NCBI RefSeq assembly: GCF_001632365.1 | Contig: NW_024468548.1 | Span: forward strand, 305,706 to 369,705 | Direction: 5' to 3' | Source of the DNA: Laetiporus sulphureus 93-53 | Lineage: Eukaryota > Basidiomycota > Agaricomycetes > Polyporales > Laetiporaceae | DNA: 64,000 nt | In this document: positions 38,639 to 48,914 of the stretch, piece by piece | How positions within the stretch are numbered: the first letter of the stretch is position 1 | Layout: each line of letters begins with the position of its first letter | Notes under the pieces: generated by a model | Databases searched by the model: none | What the model was told of the DNA's origin: nothing | The model's input: the letters and a program-made list of their open reading frames with translations, nothing else | Made by a program: the position numbers and the translations under genes

Positions 38639-39130
38639 TCACGCGGACGGTGCAGATCGATCAGGTCGTTCTTGAGCTGTGCCTTGTCTGCAAACTACAC
38701 GTAAGGGAGCACTTTGTGCGGAAATTCTTTGCGATGCGAGGAAGGTTAGATATGTTTTGCTGACTGCAGTGTTACCCAAAGGAAGCACGGCGTTGAAGCT
38801 AGAGATAGAAAATGATGAGAAGAGTTCGTCCCATCGGCGGGGATGGGATCGTTGAAATCCAACGAGTCTCATTAATTGTGGCCTTATCAGTATGCCAGCT
38901 GTGTCCAAGGCTGCATGTTCAATGAGCAATATGGCCCCGAAGCCGATGAACGACATCAACATAAGAGCAACGATGGAGTTCATCATGATGATTGTTATAT
39001 GTCGGTCGGAGCGGTACACAGCGACATCGTTAAGATGGGCATGGACGGACGGATACATCGTACAAAATATTGATATTCCAATATTCTTATAGATTCGGTA
39101 CGCTAGAACGAACATGTTGCAAATGAGCAT
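38639..39130 (-). other. possible membrane-protein remnant
   Basis: A 163-codon open frame reads MFVLAYRIYKNIGISIFC near its start and MNSIVALMLMSFIGFGAILL further on, so it contains at least two hydrophobic segments. The rest is less protein-like. No family was recognised; it may be a degraded exon set of a DUF6533/DUF6534-like gene, but this is speculative. Confidence 0.2.
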
Positions 39131-39756
39131 TCAATATTTCAGGCTTCATGCATCATGGCGAACAGAGGCGCACTATGCGCGAGCATTCAAAGCATTATCT
39201 GAGCATCGCATTAACGTTGTTTCAGGCGCATGTCGGTTTCCCCGACCCGTCGATCAGGTCGAGTACTTATCCCGAGGGCCACGGAAAGGCCTGCGCCAGG
39301 ACCGAGCTCGACAAGTGTGAGCAACGGCCCTTCCCTCGAGCCCCCCTCCCATCCGCTCCCCGCTCCCCCCTATCCTGTTGACAATTAGAACGCAGCATCA
39401 CAAAGAAATAAGAATGAAATTAAGAAAAATGAAGAAAATAAAAAAAGAACAACGGACCTATCGCGGTCCCGCGGATGTTGAACCCACGACATGCGAGAAG
39501 AGACACCCGGCTAGCGAGCCCTCCCCTCCAGACGACGGCGACCAGCGCACGCCGCCTACCTCAAGCGCGTCGACAGCGAGGGGAGTCCCGTTCTTGGTCA
39601 CCTCAACCCAAGGTGGAGCACTGTAAAAGGATGGTCAGCTGCGGTGACGATCTCATAGAACACCGCAGACATGAAGCGATTTGCGCATGTGGCAAATGCT
39701 TAGCAAATGTCGACAGGTTTTTTGCCTTTGTGATCTCAATTTGCTACGGTTCCTTC

Positions 39757-40303
39757 TAAGGCTCCAACTATTTATACTATTTACACTCCTGAGGTGTAAA
39801 TAAATAGTATATAGTAAACAGTTGGTATATATGTAGTATAAACAGTTTATATAAAGTTTATATAGTTTTTTTGTCCCATCTCTTAGTGGAGTTCTACTCA
39901 CCTGTGAGCAGCCTCTGTGATTGTTGGGATCCTTAAGGAGCTGGGTGCATCAACACACACATGATAGTGAGCAGAAAACAAGCATTCAACTTCAACACTT
40001 GCACCACGAATGACAAGAAAATCTCATGTCATACAAAAAATAACAAGAAACTCATGTTCATGAGTCTATATGATGATCAACTGTCAGTGGTGGCTTCTAT
40101 CAAACACTATGACTTTCAATTGGCTCACTGTTGCACTGTCAAATCTATCAATCGTGCACTCAATAGCCTCATGTCATCATAAAACTATTTATACTATATA
40201 TAAACATCTATTTACTATATACAGCCCAACCTGTAAATAAACAGATATAGTAAGCAGTTAAAACTATTTAACATAGTATATAGATAGAAATGTTGGAGCC
40301 TTA
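39757..40303 (+). mobile_element. MITE copy 1, 547 bp, hAT-like
   Basis: The element is bounded by TAAGGCTCCAAC and its exact reverse complement GTTGGAGCCTTA. It is flanked by an 8-bp direct duplication, GTTCCTTC, at 39749-39756 and 40304-40311. The interior is AT-rich with palindromic TTTACAC and GTGTAAA pairs and repeated ATAGTAAACAG-like motifs. It has no transposase. An 8-bp duplication with short inverted ends is typical of non-autonomous hAT elements. Copy 2 at 43257-43802 is nearly the same length and in opposite orientation. Confidence 0.88.
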
Positions 40304-40418
40304 GTTCCTTCCCACATTCCGTATTAAGTATTTGCATATAATATGTTGGAGGCAGAAATTTAATATCATATATTTAAGAAATGACACCATTTTCAAACTC
40401 ACCAAATACATTTAGAAT

Positions 40419-40738
40419 NNNNNNNNNNNNNNNNNNNNNNNNNNNNNNNNNNNNNNNNNNNNNNNNNNNNNNNNNNNNNNNNNNNNNNNNNNNNNNNNNN
40501 NNNNNNNNNNNNNNNNNNNNNNNNNNNNNNNNNNNNNNNNNNNNNNNNNNNNNNNNNNNNNNNNNNNNNNNNNNNNNNNNNNNNNNNNNNNNNNNNNNNN
40601 NNNNNNNNNNNNNNNNNNNNNNNNNNNNNNNNNNNNNNNNNNNNNNNNNNNNNNNNNNNNNNNNNNNNNNNNNNNNNNNNNNNNNNNNNNNNNNNNNNNN
40701 NNNNNNNNNNNNNNNNNNNNNNNNNNNNNNNNNNNNNN
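40419..40738. other. assembly gap (320 N)
   Basis: There are 320 undetermined bases. The gap falls inside the inverted-repeat element, so it probably marks repeat-driven assembly failure. Any open frame spanning it is an artefact. Confidence 0.99.
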
Positions 40739-40869
40739 TAGCAAATTGAGATCACAAAGGCAAAAAACCTGTCGACATTTGCTAAGCATTTGCCACATGC
40801 GCAAATTGCTTCATGTCTGCGGTGGAAGGGGCTAACCTGACATCAAGGACGTGAACCGGCAACCCTAAC

Positions 40870-41292
40870 GAGGACCCCAAAAATCCCCCAAGAGCTTGGA
40901 TCCCTGAGACCCCCTCGGGGGATCTCCAGCGTGGAATGTTTGATGCCAATACCCCAAATCTGACCCCCCTGCGACCAAAAGTGTTCGATCTTAAACAGAC
41001 CCCATATGGGACCATTTCGGGCTCAGGTTTGATCCCGAATGACTCCACTTTCATCCAGGACGATGGTGTTCCAGAGATTTTTTCACCATTTCTTAAACAA
41101 TTTTTCTCAATTTCTGTACAATTTTATCCAATTTTGATAGATTTCTTTGTAGAGGTTTGATCCCAAATCACCCCCAAATTGACCCCGTTTGGGAGGAGGT
41201 TCGATCCAAAACACCCCACTTCGGACCATTTTCGAGACCCCATATCGAGCCTCAGCAGGATCGAAGCTCTTGGAGAATTTTCGGGGGTCCTC
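40870..41292. mobile_element. foldback-like element with imperfect inverted ends
   Basis: The left end from 40870 (GAGGACCCC, then CCAAGAGCTTGGATCC) matches the reverse complement of the right end 41258-41292 (GGATCGAAGCTCTTGG, then GGGGGTCCTC) with a few mismatches. Similarity seems to continue more weakly outward and inward, since GACCCCATATGGGACCATTT on the left pairs with related words on the right. The inside holds no coding signal. This is a degenerate inverted-repeat element; no target duplication was recognised. Confidence 0.55.
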
Positions 41293-42305
41293 CCTGACGG
41301 TGCTGCAGTGGAGATGACATGATAAATGAATAGCGTGAGTAGAGTAGATGTTAATAGAATAGAGGGTACTGCTCACCCAGTGGACGCGAAGAGCCCGCTA
41401 CCTGCAATCGAAAGCAAGAAACCCATGAAACAAAAGGAAGGTGAAGGAAGAGGAAGAAGTGAGGAGAGGGGATTCGCGTGAGCTGGGAGGGTTTATATAG
41501 GCATGAAAAGTTGTTTGTCGGACAAATAAGAGGCTCACTGTCAGCCGTGTTCAACCATGGTTTTAGACTCAGATGACGTTGCCAGCCGCCACAGCCGCGA
41601 ACGTGTTTGAACCAACACGTCACGGGACTGCGTCGCAGGCAAAGTGGCTAAGACTGGATCATCGTGCACAGCTGTCATACTATCACTGGCCCACTAATGC
41701 AATTTTCTCAGGGTTTCGCGTTCTATTCTGCTGTCAGTGAGCAGACCCCCTCGGAGATTTTATTCTTACAAAGACTGGGGTCTTGAGAACACTGATGAAT
41801 ATTTGTGAGTGAACAGGATGCGAAGTGGATGGATCTGAGGATGACTTCCAGTCGCAACACCAATGCAATTGTCAAAAATCGTCAGCCACCGTGACGCAGC
41901 TCCGCCATTCTCAGCTCGAATGGACCTTCTGAACCTTCCTTATTTGGGTATGATTCTCGTTCTGGCAGCCACTCACTCCTTACACTCCTCCCAGAGAATG
42001 CAGGGCTCATACAATATATGTCGGCTTCTGTCAACATAGAGTTCACATATATACGAAGTCTACCTGAGAGCCTCATGAGGCCATGATCAGCTGCACGAGC
42101 AAGCGAGCCTCGGGAAAGCATCAAAAAGGGGCTCTTCACTGTAACTACTCGTACCATATGCCAGCAACATGCAATGTCAAAAATCTGAATAGGCAGCCTT
42201 GACTGTAATACTTGCATGTACATCGTGTGAATTTTTCAGATTTTTGAACGTGTTATCAAGACGGAAAACGTGAATTGCATTAGGGTTGCAATTGCATTGT
42301 GGGGC
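41293..42305. other. stretch without supported gene
   Basis: Minus-strand frames at 41351-41623 and 41882-42223 are open, but I recognise nothing in them and cannot build a gene. This may be old degraded sequence between transposons. Confidence 0.4.
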
Positions 42306-42310
42306 CACTG

Positions 42311-42781
42311 TGTTAAGGGCCTAAAGAACCCACGCACTCTAACTCTCGCCTGACCCGCCAAGGTCCTCTGGCTCAAGTAGAAGGGATGAAGGTCTAACTC
42401 AAAACTGGGGAGTAGGTCCCAGCTCGAGCCAGTATATATATTAGTGAGGTAGGACCCCTGGTACCGGGGGTAAGCCCAGCGGTACCCTAATACACAAGAT
42501 TAGGCCATAGTGGCGTGCTATGGTGTGCTATGACGTAGCTAAGTCCAGACGAGTCCGTAGAGGCCTCAGTGCGTCTACCTAGTCTAGATCTTATGATGTC
42601 ATCGTGACATAGGGTCACGTGACTTGTACATGTCCGAGGGATGTCCGAATGTCCTTGTGGCGTGGGTATCCTATGATAGCCACGTGGTAATGTCCTTATA
42701 TAGTAAGGGTATATGGTGGAGCGGCCTAGACGTCCTATCCTTGGAGCGCCTAGAAGGTGGTTACGAGCGATGATCGTAACA
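42311..42781. mobile_element. solo LTR, 471 bp
   Basis: The element begins TGTTA and ends TAACA, the usual TG...CA ends with a short inverted terminus. It is flanked by the 5-bp direct duplication CACTG at 42306-42310 and 42782-42786, as expected for LTR-retrotransposon integration. TATATATA and TTATATAG motifs inside could be promoter elements. No internal gag-pol region or second LTR is present in the window, so it is a solo LTR left by recombination. Transcription orientation is not settled. Confidence 0.85.
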
Positions 42782-42939
42782 CACTGATAGTAATTGTCAA
42801 ACATCGCAAGATACTAAACAAATAAAAATGGAGGGGGGGATGAACCAACCATCATACGGTCTGAAATATCAAGCGAGTACGAAGTACTTCATCAAAACGG
42901 CATATGCTAAAGCACCTGAGTACGAAGAATGGTCAACCC

Positions 42940-44292
42940 CTATGCGTAGTACAATCTGTGACCCGGGCCCTGTAACGCTTTCTTACACTTGTCGGTTCCA
43001 TCGGACAACCTCTTCGGTCGCACATCCCTCCATCTTCCTTCCACATCCTCGAAAGCACCTGGCACCTCTATCTTGCCCGTCCCTTCCAGTTTATGTGTCC
43101 GGCAGATGTATTCGTCCATATAAACAGGGACGTAGATGTTATTTCTCAGACTTGGATGACTGTCTCCGCCGAGCTTCCACAAGATGGCCCACGAATCCGA
43201 GCAGAACCACTCATGGACGTGAAAGACGAACATCCGTTGGTAGGTTATCAACGTAGTAAGGCTCCAACATTTCTATCTATTTACTATGTTACATAGTTTT
43301 AACTGTTTACTATATCTGTTTATTTACAGTTAGGCCTGTACATAGTAAATAGATGTATATATATAGTATAAATAGTTTTATGATGATATAGGGCTATTGA
43401 GTGCACAATTGCTAGATTTGACAGCACAGCAGTGAGCCAATTGAAAGTCATAGTGTTTAACAGCAGTCACCACTGACAGTTTATCATCATATAGGCTCAT
43501 GAACATGAGTTTCTTGTCATTTTTGTATGACATAAGATTTTCTGGTCATTTCTGGTGCAAGTGTTGACATTGAATGCTTGTTTTCTGCTCACTGTCATGT
43601 GCTTGCTGATGCAAACAGGTCCTTAAAGGCCTCAACAATCACAGAGGCTGCTCACAGTTGAGTAAAACTCCATCAAAAGATGGGACCAAAAAAACTATAT
43701 AAACTTTATATAAACTGTTTATATGACATATAGATAACTGTTTACTATATACTATTTATTTACACCTCAGGAGTGTAAATAGTATAAATAGTTGGAGCCT
43801 TACAACGTAGTGCCCGGTTTCAACTTCATGGTGTACTCAGTGGATCCCTCCTGAGATGACGGCGCCAAAGCGGAGGCCTTGAATGCACTGTTGGCCAGAA
43901 TTCTCTGAGCTTGGACCCTAAGGAGAGCTTCCAAGGCAGGTCTGTCACGGTCGACTCGCCCGCCGAGTGTCCGCTTGATTTGCATCGAAGTATCCATGTC
44001 ATTTCTATGCACGGAGACTTCGACCCAACGGGCCTCAACGAAATAGAAGTCCACCATATGGTACAAGCTCTCGTAGTGTTGCCAGTGAAATATGATGTCG
44101 CGCTTGCGAGACACCAACACTTCACCACCGTTTTTCGGCTTCAGAATGAGGAACTCGGTCTCTGCAACGTCCTATAGGCACTCCAAGATTATCAAAATGA
44201 TGCGAGGCAAGTGAGTCCATCATGCTCACTTTCATAGCCTGCTCATATTCTGGCAGAGATACCTTCGAGTCGACAGTGAAGCATTTCGACAT
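42940..44292 (-). pseudogene. HEWFCSD-family paralogue split by MITE copy 2
   Basis: This is a paralogue of the 24111-24907 gene. Exon 1 is 44292-44230 (starting MSKCFTVDSK, 21 codons). After a 58-nt intron, exon 2 starts at 44171 and reads LKPKNGGEVLVSRK, VDFYFVEARWVEVSV and STEYTMKLKPGTT. It is then cut at 43803 by the 546-bp MITE. Past the element the same frame resumes as ITYQRMFVFHVHEWFCSD and ends HRLYYA at 42940. Counting one 8-bp target copy only, the two halves are in the same frame, and no other stop or frameshift was seen, so the insertion appears recent. The function is unknown, as for the intact relative. Confidence 0.8.
43257..43802 (-). mobile_element. MITE copy 2, 546 bp, hAT-like
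   Basis: It has the same ends as copy 1 (TAAGGCTCCAAC and GTTGGAGCCTTA). The flanking 8-bp duplication is CAACGTAG at 43249-43256 and 43803-43810. It is inverted relative to copy 1: the CTCAGGAGTGTAAATAG motif that lies near the left end of copy 1 (as its complement) is here near the right end. The interior shares long similar stretches with copy 1 with scattered differences. It has inserted in the second exon of the paralogue at 42940-44292. Confidence 0.88.
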
Positions 44293-44528
44293 GCTGTTCT
44301 AGGCTAGAGCTGAGAACTACTTAGGGGTCCAGTGAGAAGTAGAGCCGTGGGACCGCTGAGTTTGAACATCCCACCGCCACCGCCACCGTCACAATGCGAC
44401 CACATGACCAGAGGACGCGCCTCAAGAGCGTGTCAGGCTGTGGCTCTATCTCTGCCTGCACAGTCCTCATACGCGTGTCGCTCGACGCTGGCATGCTCGT
44501 TCGCACATGACTACTGCACAGACTTGAT

Positions 44529-45534
44529 ATGAATATATCAGAACTCACTCAGCTTTCTGTTGATGACCCTCATTGATGCTGAATGGCTTAGCTAGTCTCT
44601 CGAAAGTGCAGGATCTCCTGGCAACCTCGTGAATTCCAGATCAGACACGGACCAGACATCATCAAAGGGCACGAGGTATTTCTAGTTATTGCACCAGGTC
44701 AGGGCAAGACGACAGTTTTTTTTGGTTACAATTTATATACCGCCGAAGGCGGTCGATGGTGTGTGGACAGGGAGGTGTCTACGGCGGACTGGACGCATCC
44801 AGGGACGAATACAAGGCGCGCGCATCAAGCGCAGAGCTCTACGCAAAAGCCCCTAACCCGGATCCCAAGGGAACAGGGATGTCTTCGTGTACGCATCGGT
44901 CTCCGTGAGGAACGCCGCGAGCTGATGCCGGGCGTATTTGGAGGTAAAGAGTCGCGCCAAGCGGATGGGGCGGTTTGGGTTGCCGAGGAGGTGGCGGTGA
45001 TGGGTGTAGAGCGGGCAGTGTATGAGCAAGTGCTCGCGAGTCTGTATGTTAGCAGTACGGCACTGGCAAACTGTGGACTCTTCTGCCACGAAGCGATGAT
45101 AATAGCTACCGATGTGTCCATGCCCCAGGAGCAGCTGGACAAGTCGGCACTCAACGTGACGGGGGTCTTCGTTCTCCCTTAAGTACTGGTGCAGGGTCAA
45201 TTGGGGCTTGGTCGTGACTGCTGCACGGAATTCGGATGGGTGTGCGTCTCGGCGAAAGTCGTGCCTCCACTTATGAAGGGCTCTTATGCGTGCAGTTCCC
45301 TTTGCCGGCAAGACGACAGTGTTCGCTTCAACTTGTCAAGCTTCGTCGAATTGCCGTCGGCACGATGAAACTCCGCACTCCCACGGGGGACTTCCCTTTG
45401 GACACCTATGTAGCGATGATCCTAGCCTGAGTATAAGGAATGACTGTCTTCCTGTACGGAGGCTGATTTATGAGCCTAATGCTGTTTATCATCTGTGCGA
45501 GAGTTTAGTACAGCACTATCGTATCACTGGCTGA
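44529..45534 (+). pseudogene. SF2 helicase-like gene fragment interrupted by a LINE
   Basis: The left part (about 44600-44715) reads SWQPREFQIRHGPDIIKGHE followed by VFLVIAPGQGKTT. This fits the Q-motif region and motif I (AxxGxGKT) of RecQ/DEAD-type SF2 helicases. A possible start is at 44529 (MNISELTQ). A 591-bp LINE remnant with its target duplication splits the gene exactly at GKTT. Right of the insertion the frame continues from the duplicated site as VFASTCQASSN to a stop near 45534, but that part shows no later helicase motifs. The gene is therefore broken and probably truncated as well. The left junction of the first intron is not resolved. Confidence 0.5.
44716..45306 (-). mobile_element. 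5'-truncated non-LTR retrotransposon (LINE) with poly(A) tail
   Basis: On the minus strand the insert ends in AAATTGTAACC plus eight A (44716-44723). It is flanked by the 13-bp direct duplication GGCAAGACGACAG at 44703-44715 and 45307-45319. Its body carries the last 150 or so codons of a LINE polyprotein (44853-45306): QLTLHQYLRENEDPRHVECR and a C-terminal zinc cluster CQCRTANIQTREHLLIHC, typical of Tad/jockey-type elements after the reverse transcriptase. Truncation at the 5' side and variable-length target duplication fit target-primed reverse transcription. Confidence 0.87.
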
Positions 45535-45837
45535 TGCAGTACGTACAGTAAAGCGTCTGGTTTCCACAGAGTGCGAGAGAAGTCTGTTAGTTGACCTGGA
45601 CAAGAAGGAGCAGGTTGGATGAGAACAGACGGGACATCAGGCTGATAGTATCTGAAGACTTTATAAGATGTATGTATAAGCAAGGAACTGGAACAATGTC
45701 GGAGATGGTTGGATAAGATTTCGACGTCACAAACAATCCGGCTTCTCGAAGCGAACTCATTTTATATGGAGAAGTGCCTTTTCTCATCCTGGGATCAGAA
45801 AAAGCCAAAACGAAGGGACCCGGGCTTGAGAACACGC
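45320..45837. other. short region between the helicase fragment and the P450 pseudogene
   Basis: The only open frame of note is the continuation of the helicase-like fragment to about 45534. The rest carries no recognisable signal. Confidence 0.4.
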
Positions 45838-48043
45838 TCAAACGCTGAGTCCTTCGCTCATTTTGGCGATCACAGAGTGAATTTTGTCGGTCCTCGGCTT
45901 GATGGTGCATACGAAATCAACAGGTCGGCTATCGGAGCGTCAATACTGATTAAGGCGATCGTGTACTCAGTTGCACGATACCTTGTGAATCCAGACGTAA
46001 AGGCTTGCCGAGGAACGATGTCCAGCCCTCTATTGTCTTGAACCTTGAAAATATCGAATGCCGCTACGATGTTTGCAATGGCAAGCCATACGCTTCCATC
46101 CGCGACATGTCGGCCAGGACAAATGCTTAGCCATATTCCATCAGTCATCGTTGCTACTTCATCACTTGCAGTAGCAGTAAGAGACTTACCGACGTCCAAA
46201 GCCAAATACGAACTTCCGCGGATCGACGATACCGTCCTGTTCAAAACGTTCAGGGCGGAAGGCATCCGGCTCAGGGTACATTGTTGGAGCCCGCGAGATT
46301 GCCCTGAGTCATAAGACAACCTTTCGCTAGTACAATCGCTGACGTCCACTCACCAAATGTTCGGAATGACCATGGAGCCTGCCATGATATCGTATCCACG
46401 GTAACTGTCCGTAGAGACCGATCGGTGCGGTATACCTATGTGGATTAAGCTTGCATATCGGCAGCACCAAATGAAAACGCTCGCCTAAAGGCACGACAGT
46501 GTGCCAACTGACAACCAAATCCGCTCAGCAAGCAGAATCCGTGAGGATGTAAACTTACGCACCGATACGTTTCCTTGATCAGGCATTCTAAATAGGGAAG
46601 CGAGAGACGGTCATCGAAGTCTGGAAGACGCTCTTTCCCGACGACTCGGTCAATTTCTGCCTGGGCCTTTTTGTATACGGCGGGGTTCAGAACCATCGCG
46701 AGCAAGAACACTTCCAGCGTCGCAGCCGTCTAGATAGAAGCGCTAAGTCTTGTGGGGACGCAACAGCAATGGACAACTACTACCGTATCAACAGCCGCTG
46801 TAACGGGACAGCTCAGATCGTTCGATGCATGAAGCTTCAGGGAGATAGCAACCTCCGTATAGAACACCGGAGACGCCTTTGATATCTTCCTCGTCCTGTT
46901 CCGTAAGCGGCCTTTCACCAGATGCTTCCCGTAGGAGATCTAATGCAAAGGACGGTGAGGCAGTCCCAGAGGCCTGAGGTGATTGGTCAGCTCAAATCTT
47001 AGGTTCGCCACCTCATAAGAATAATTACCATTCCTTGTTTAACCATTGCGAATGGAGCATCTAGCATCTCCCTCACCAGCTTGCTAGCATTGGTAGCTCG
47101 TCGCTTCATGGAGCCTCCTGGAAGCCACGAGGGCCAGTATTTCACTGTTGATGCGATTACTCTGATGAACGTTCTCCAAAGATAGTCACTCACAGGCAGG
47201 TAAGAGATCAATCAGTGTCCCTCCGGGAGCTCCATGAGTTGTCACTTCTATCATTACCTTCTCCGCCATGCGGACGTAATCGTCGTCGTCATTTTTGACG
47301 GTGTGACTGTACGCTATTTCCACAACGGTGCCGGCGGCAAACCTTGAGGCTCAAAGTCAGTAGTCTGCCATCCCGCTGAAGCACGGAAAATGCGGTACCT
47401 TCTGAATTGAGCAGAATAATGTTCCGGAGCGTCTCAAAGTCCAGCTAGTAGGACTGATATCTCCCTTTGCTGCACAGGCCGATAACGTAGCAGCGCCGCC
47501 TTATCTTTCAACGCACTCTGCATCCACGTACGATGCCTCCGAAAGCGTATATCCGTAGACCTAAGTGTGATCATGGCTTTCCAGCCCATCCTGTTTGGAT
47601 TTCATCAGCATGCCCATAACGCGCCTGATAATTGGGCTGACAGCGCACCCATGTAGACGAAACGCGGCCTATCAGAATAAGTTGCACTTCTTCTTTCCAG
47701 CAGATCCCGTGCTGCCTGCAGAGAATTGATCACCAAGGCAGGGGTGCGGAAGAACCGCGCGGAGACGACATCACCTTCGGCATGACGCGAGATCAGTACT
47801 GATTGTATGTTCGTCATTCTTGTTAATTCATCTACCGTATTGTGCACCCCACTGGGCGAACGTCTTCTCCTGAAAGTCGTGGGGTAATCGGAGGATGTTC
47901 CCAAGCAGAGGTAACGGACGCGGACCAGGAGGCAATTTAACATGACGAGCGGCGTAGAACATACGACTGCATAGCAGCTGCAGCGAGAGAATAAGGATGA
48001 AGGTCGTGACAGATACTGCCGCAGATGAGAAATCGGATGCCAT
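45838..48043 (-). pseudogene. Cytochrome P450 with a single in-frame TGA
   Basis: This is a P450 with the same exon plan as the 31109 gene. It starts at 48043 (MASDFSSAAVSVTTFILIL; an in-frame ATG at 48082 is an alternative). Motifs are LPPGPRPLPLLGN, SDRPRFVYMGAL, I-helix AAVDTT on a 14-nt exon (46784-46797), ETYR, PERF, and the haem loop FGFGRR-ICPG split by an intron. It ends KMSEGLSV at 45838. One codon in the exon reading EISVLLAGL-stop-DAPEHYSAQF is TGA at 47434-47436. The frame is open on both sides and every other exon joins cleanly. A GC-AG intron seems to follow VVPLG. This looks like a recent null allele, possibly C-to-T at a CGA codon, or an assembly error. I-helix Gly is replaced by Ala. 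Confidence 0.8.
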
Positions 48044-48914
48044 AGTGTCTTGTCTGGTGCAAGAACGGAATGCTGCGTCCATGTTGCCTTTATAGAGCAG
48101 CAGACAGGCAAGCTACCGCGGGCGGTGCCGACGAAGCCGATTCTATCATAGCAGGCGGTGAAGTCGAAGTGCATCCGTGGAAGTCCTTCAAAGCATCCGA
48201 ACAAATCACAATCTGCCGATGCATACCCGTGCCACCTTCTCGCACTTCTAAAGTAAGGCACTGGTCTGCTGACTGGCGATGGCATCACACGGTCCAGTTG
48301 AGATGGCACTGGCATAATCGCTCTGCGTCATTGTGGCGATCCTGCGGAACAGAAGTGCCATAGGCCATCCGGAGAAGGTTCAGAGGTCTATGGAGTATGT
48401 AAGAAGTACCTGCGCACGACATGATACGTCGAGCATATAGCAGAATGGAGTTCAGTCATGCATCAGCTATGGGCAGAATAACCACTAATGCTTACTGTGC
48501 TACGCCATTCGTGATTGAGCGTGTCCATAACTTCATTTCAATTGGCACAGATCATCGCACTATGAGGATTCTTTGAGCACTTCATTCATAACCAACAAGA
48601 ACTGGCTACTGTGCATTGCATAAGTACTTTAAACGTACATCCATGAATGTAGAGTGAGCAGGAATCGGTTGATTGAACGTAATTGCTCGAGTCGATGCAA
48701 CCTTGAACTGGGCGCCTATGGCGCTCAGCCACATAGCCACATACATAAAAAGCGCCTGCGAAGTGCTGGAGAACACCGCGAGCGCTTGTGCAGCCAAGAG
48801 TTGATCTCAGCTTTACGCTACTCCAAACAGTTAGCGGACTTCTGTCTGATCGTTGCGACCCTGCAGAGCTCCAACCTCAGTGTCGCATATATTAGTGGGC
48901 TATATGCATTGAGG
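48044..48914. promoter_or_regulatory. divergent intergenic region between the P450 and RRP4
   Basis: Both neighbours are transcribed away from this interval. Open frames at 48070-48363 (plus) and 48606-48797 (minus) have no features. The RRP4 frame is open upstream to 48654, so an earlier start or upstream exon for RRP4 is possible here. Confidence 0.4.

Larger units (their letters stand above)
39661..40824. mobile_element. DNA element with 85-nt terminal inverted repeats, carrying a nested MITE and an assembly gap
   Basis: The left end 39661-39745 (starting CACCGCAGACATGAAGC) is the reverse complement of the right end 40739-40824 (ending GCTTCATGTCTGCGGTG), with only a mismatch or two over about 85 nt. 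Between them are the 547-bp MITE at 39757-40303 and 320 unknown bases. GAA precedes the left end and follows the right end, a possible 3-bp target duplication. No transposase is visible in the known part. The true inner length is unknown because the right repeat borders the gap. Confidence 0.75.

Noticed and set aside
39465..39510. tRNA-like T-arm on the minus strand (GTGGG-TTCAACA) with T-rich sequence downstream
   Set aside because: The T-stem closing pair is wrong, no matching 5' acceptor strand or anticodon arm was found within normal or intron-bearing tRNA length, so a tRNA gene is not supported.
39961..40182. 73-codon open frame inside MITE copy 1
   Set aside because: It is AT-rich, not preserved in copy 2 and unlike any transposase, so it is chance.
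40381..40804. Open frames of 118-130 codons across 40.4-40.8 kb
   Set aside because: They consist almost wholly of unknown bases in the assembly gap.
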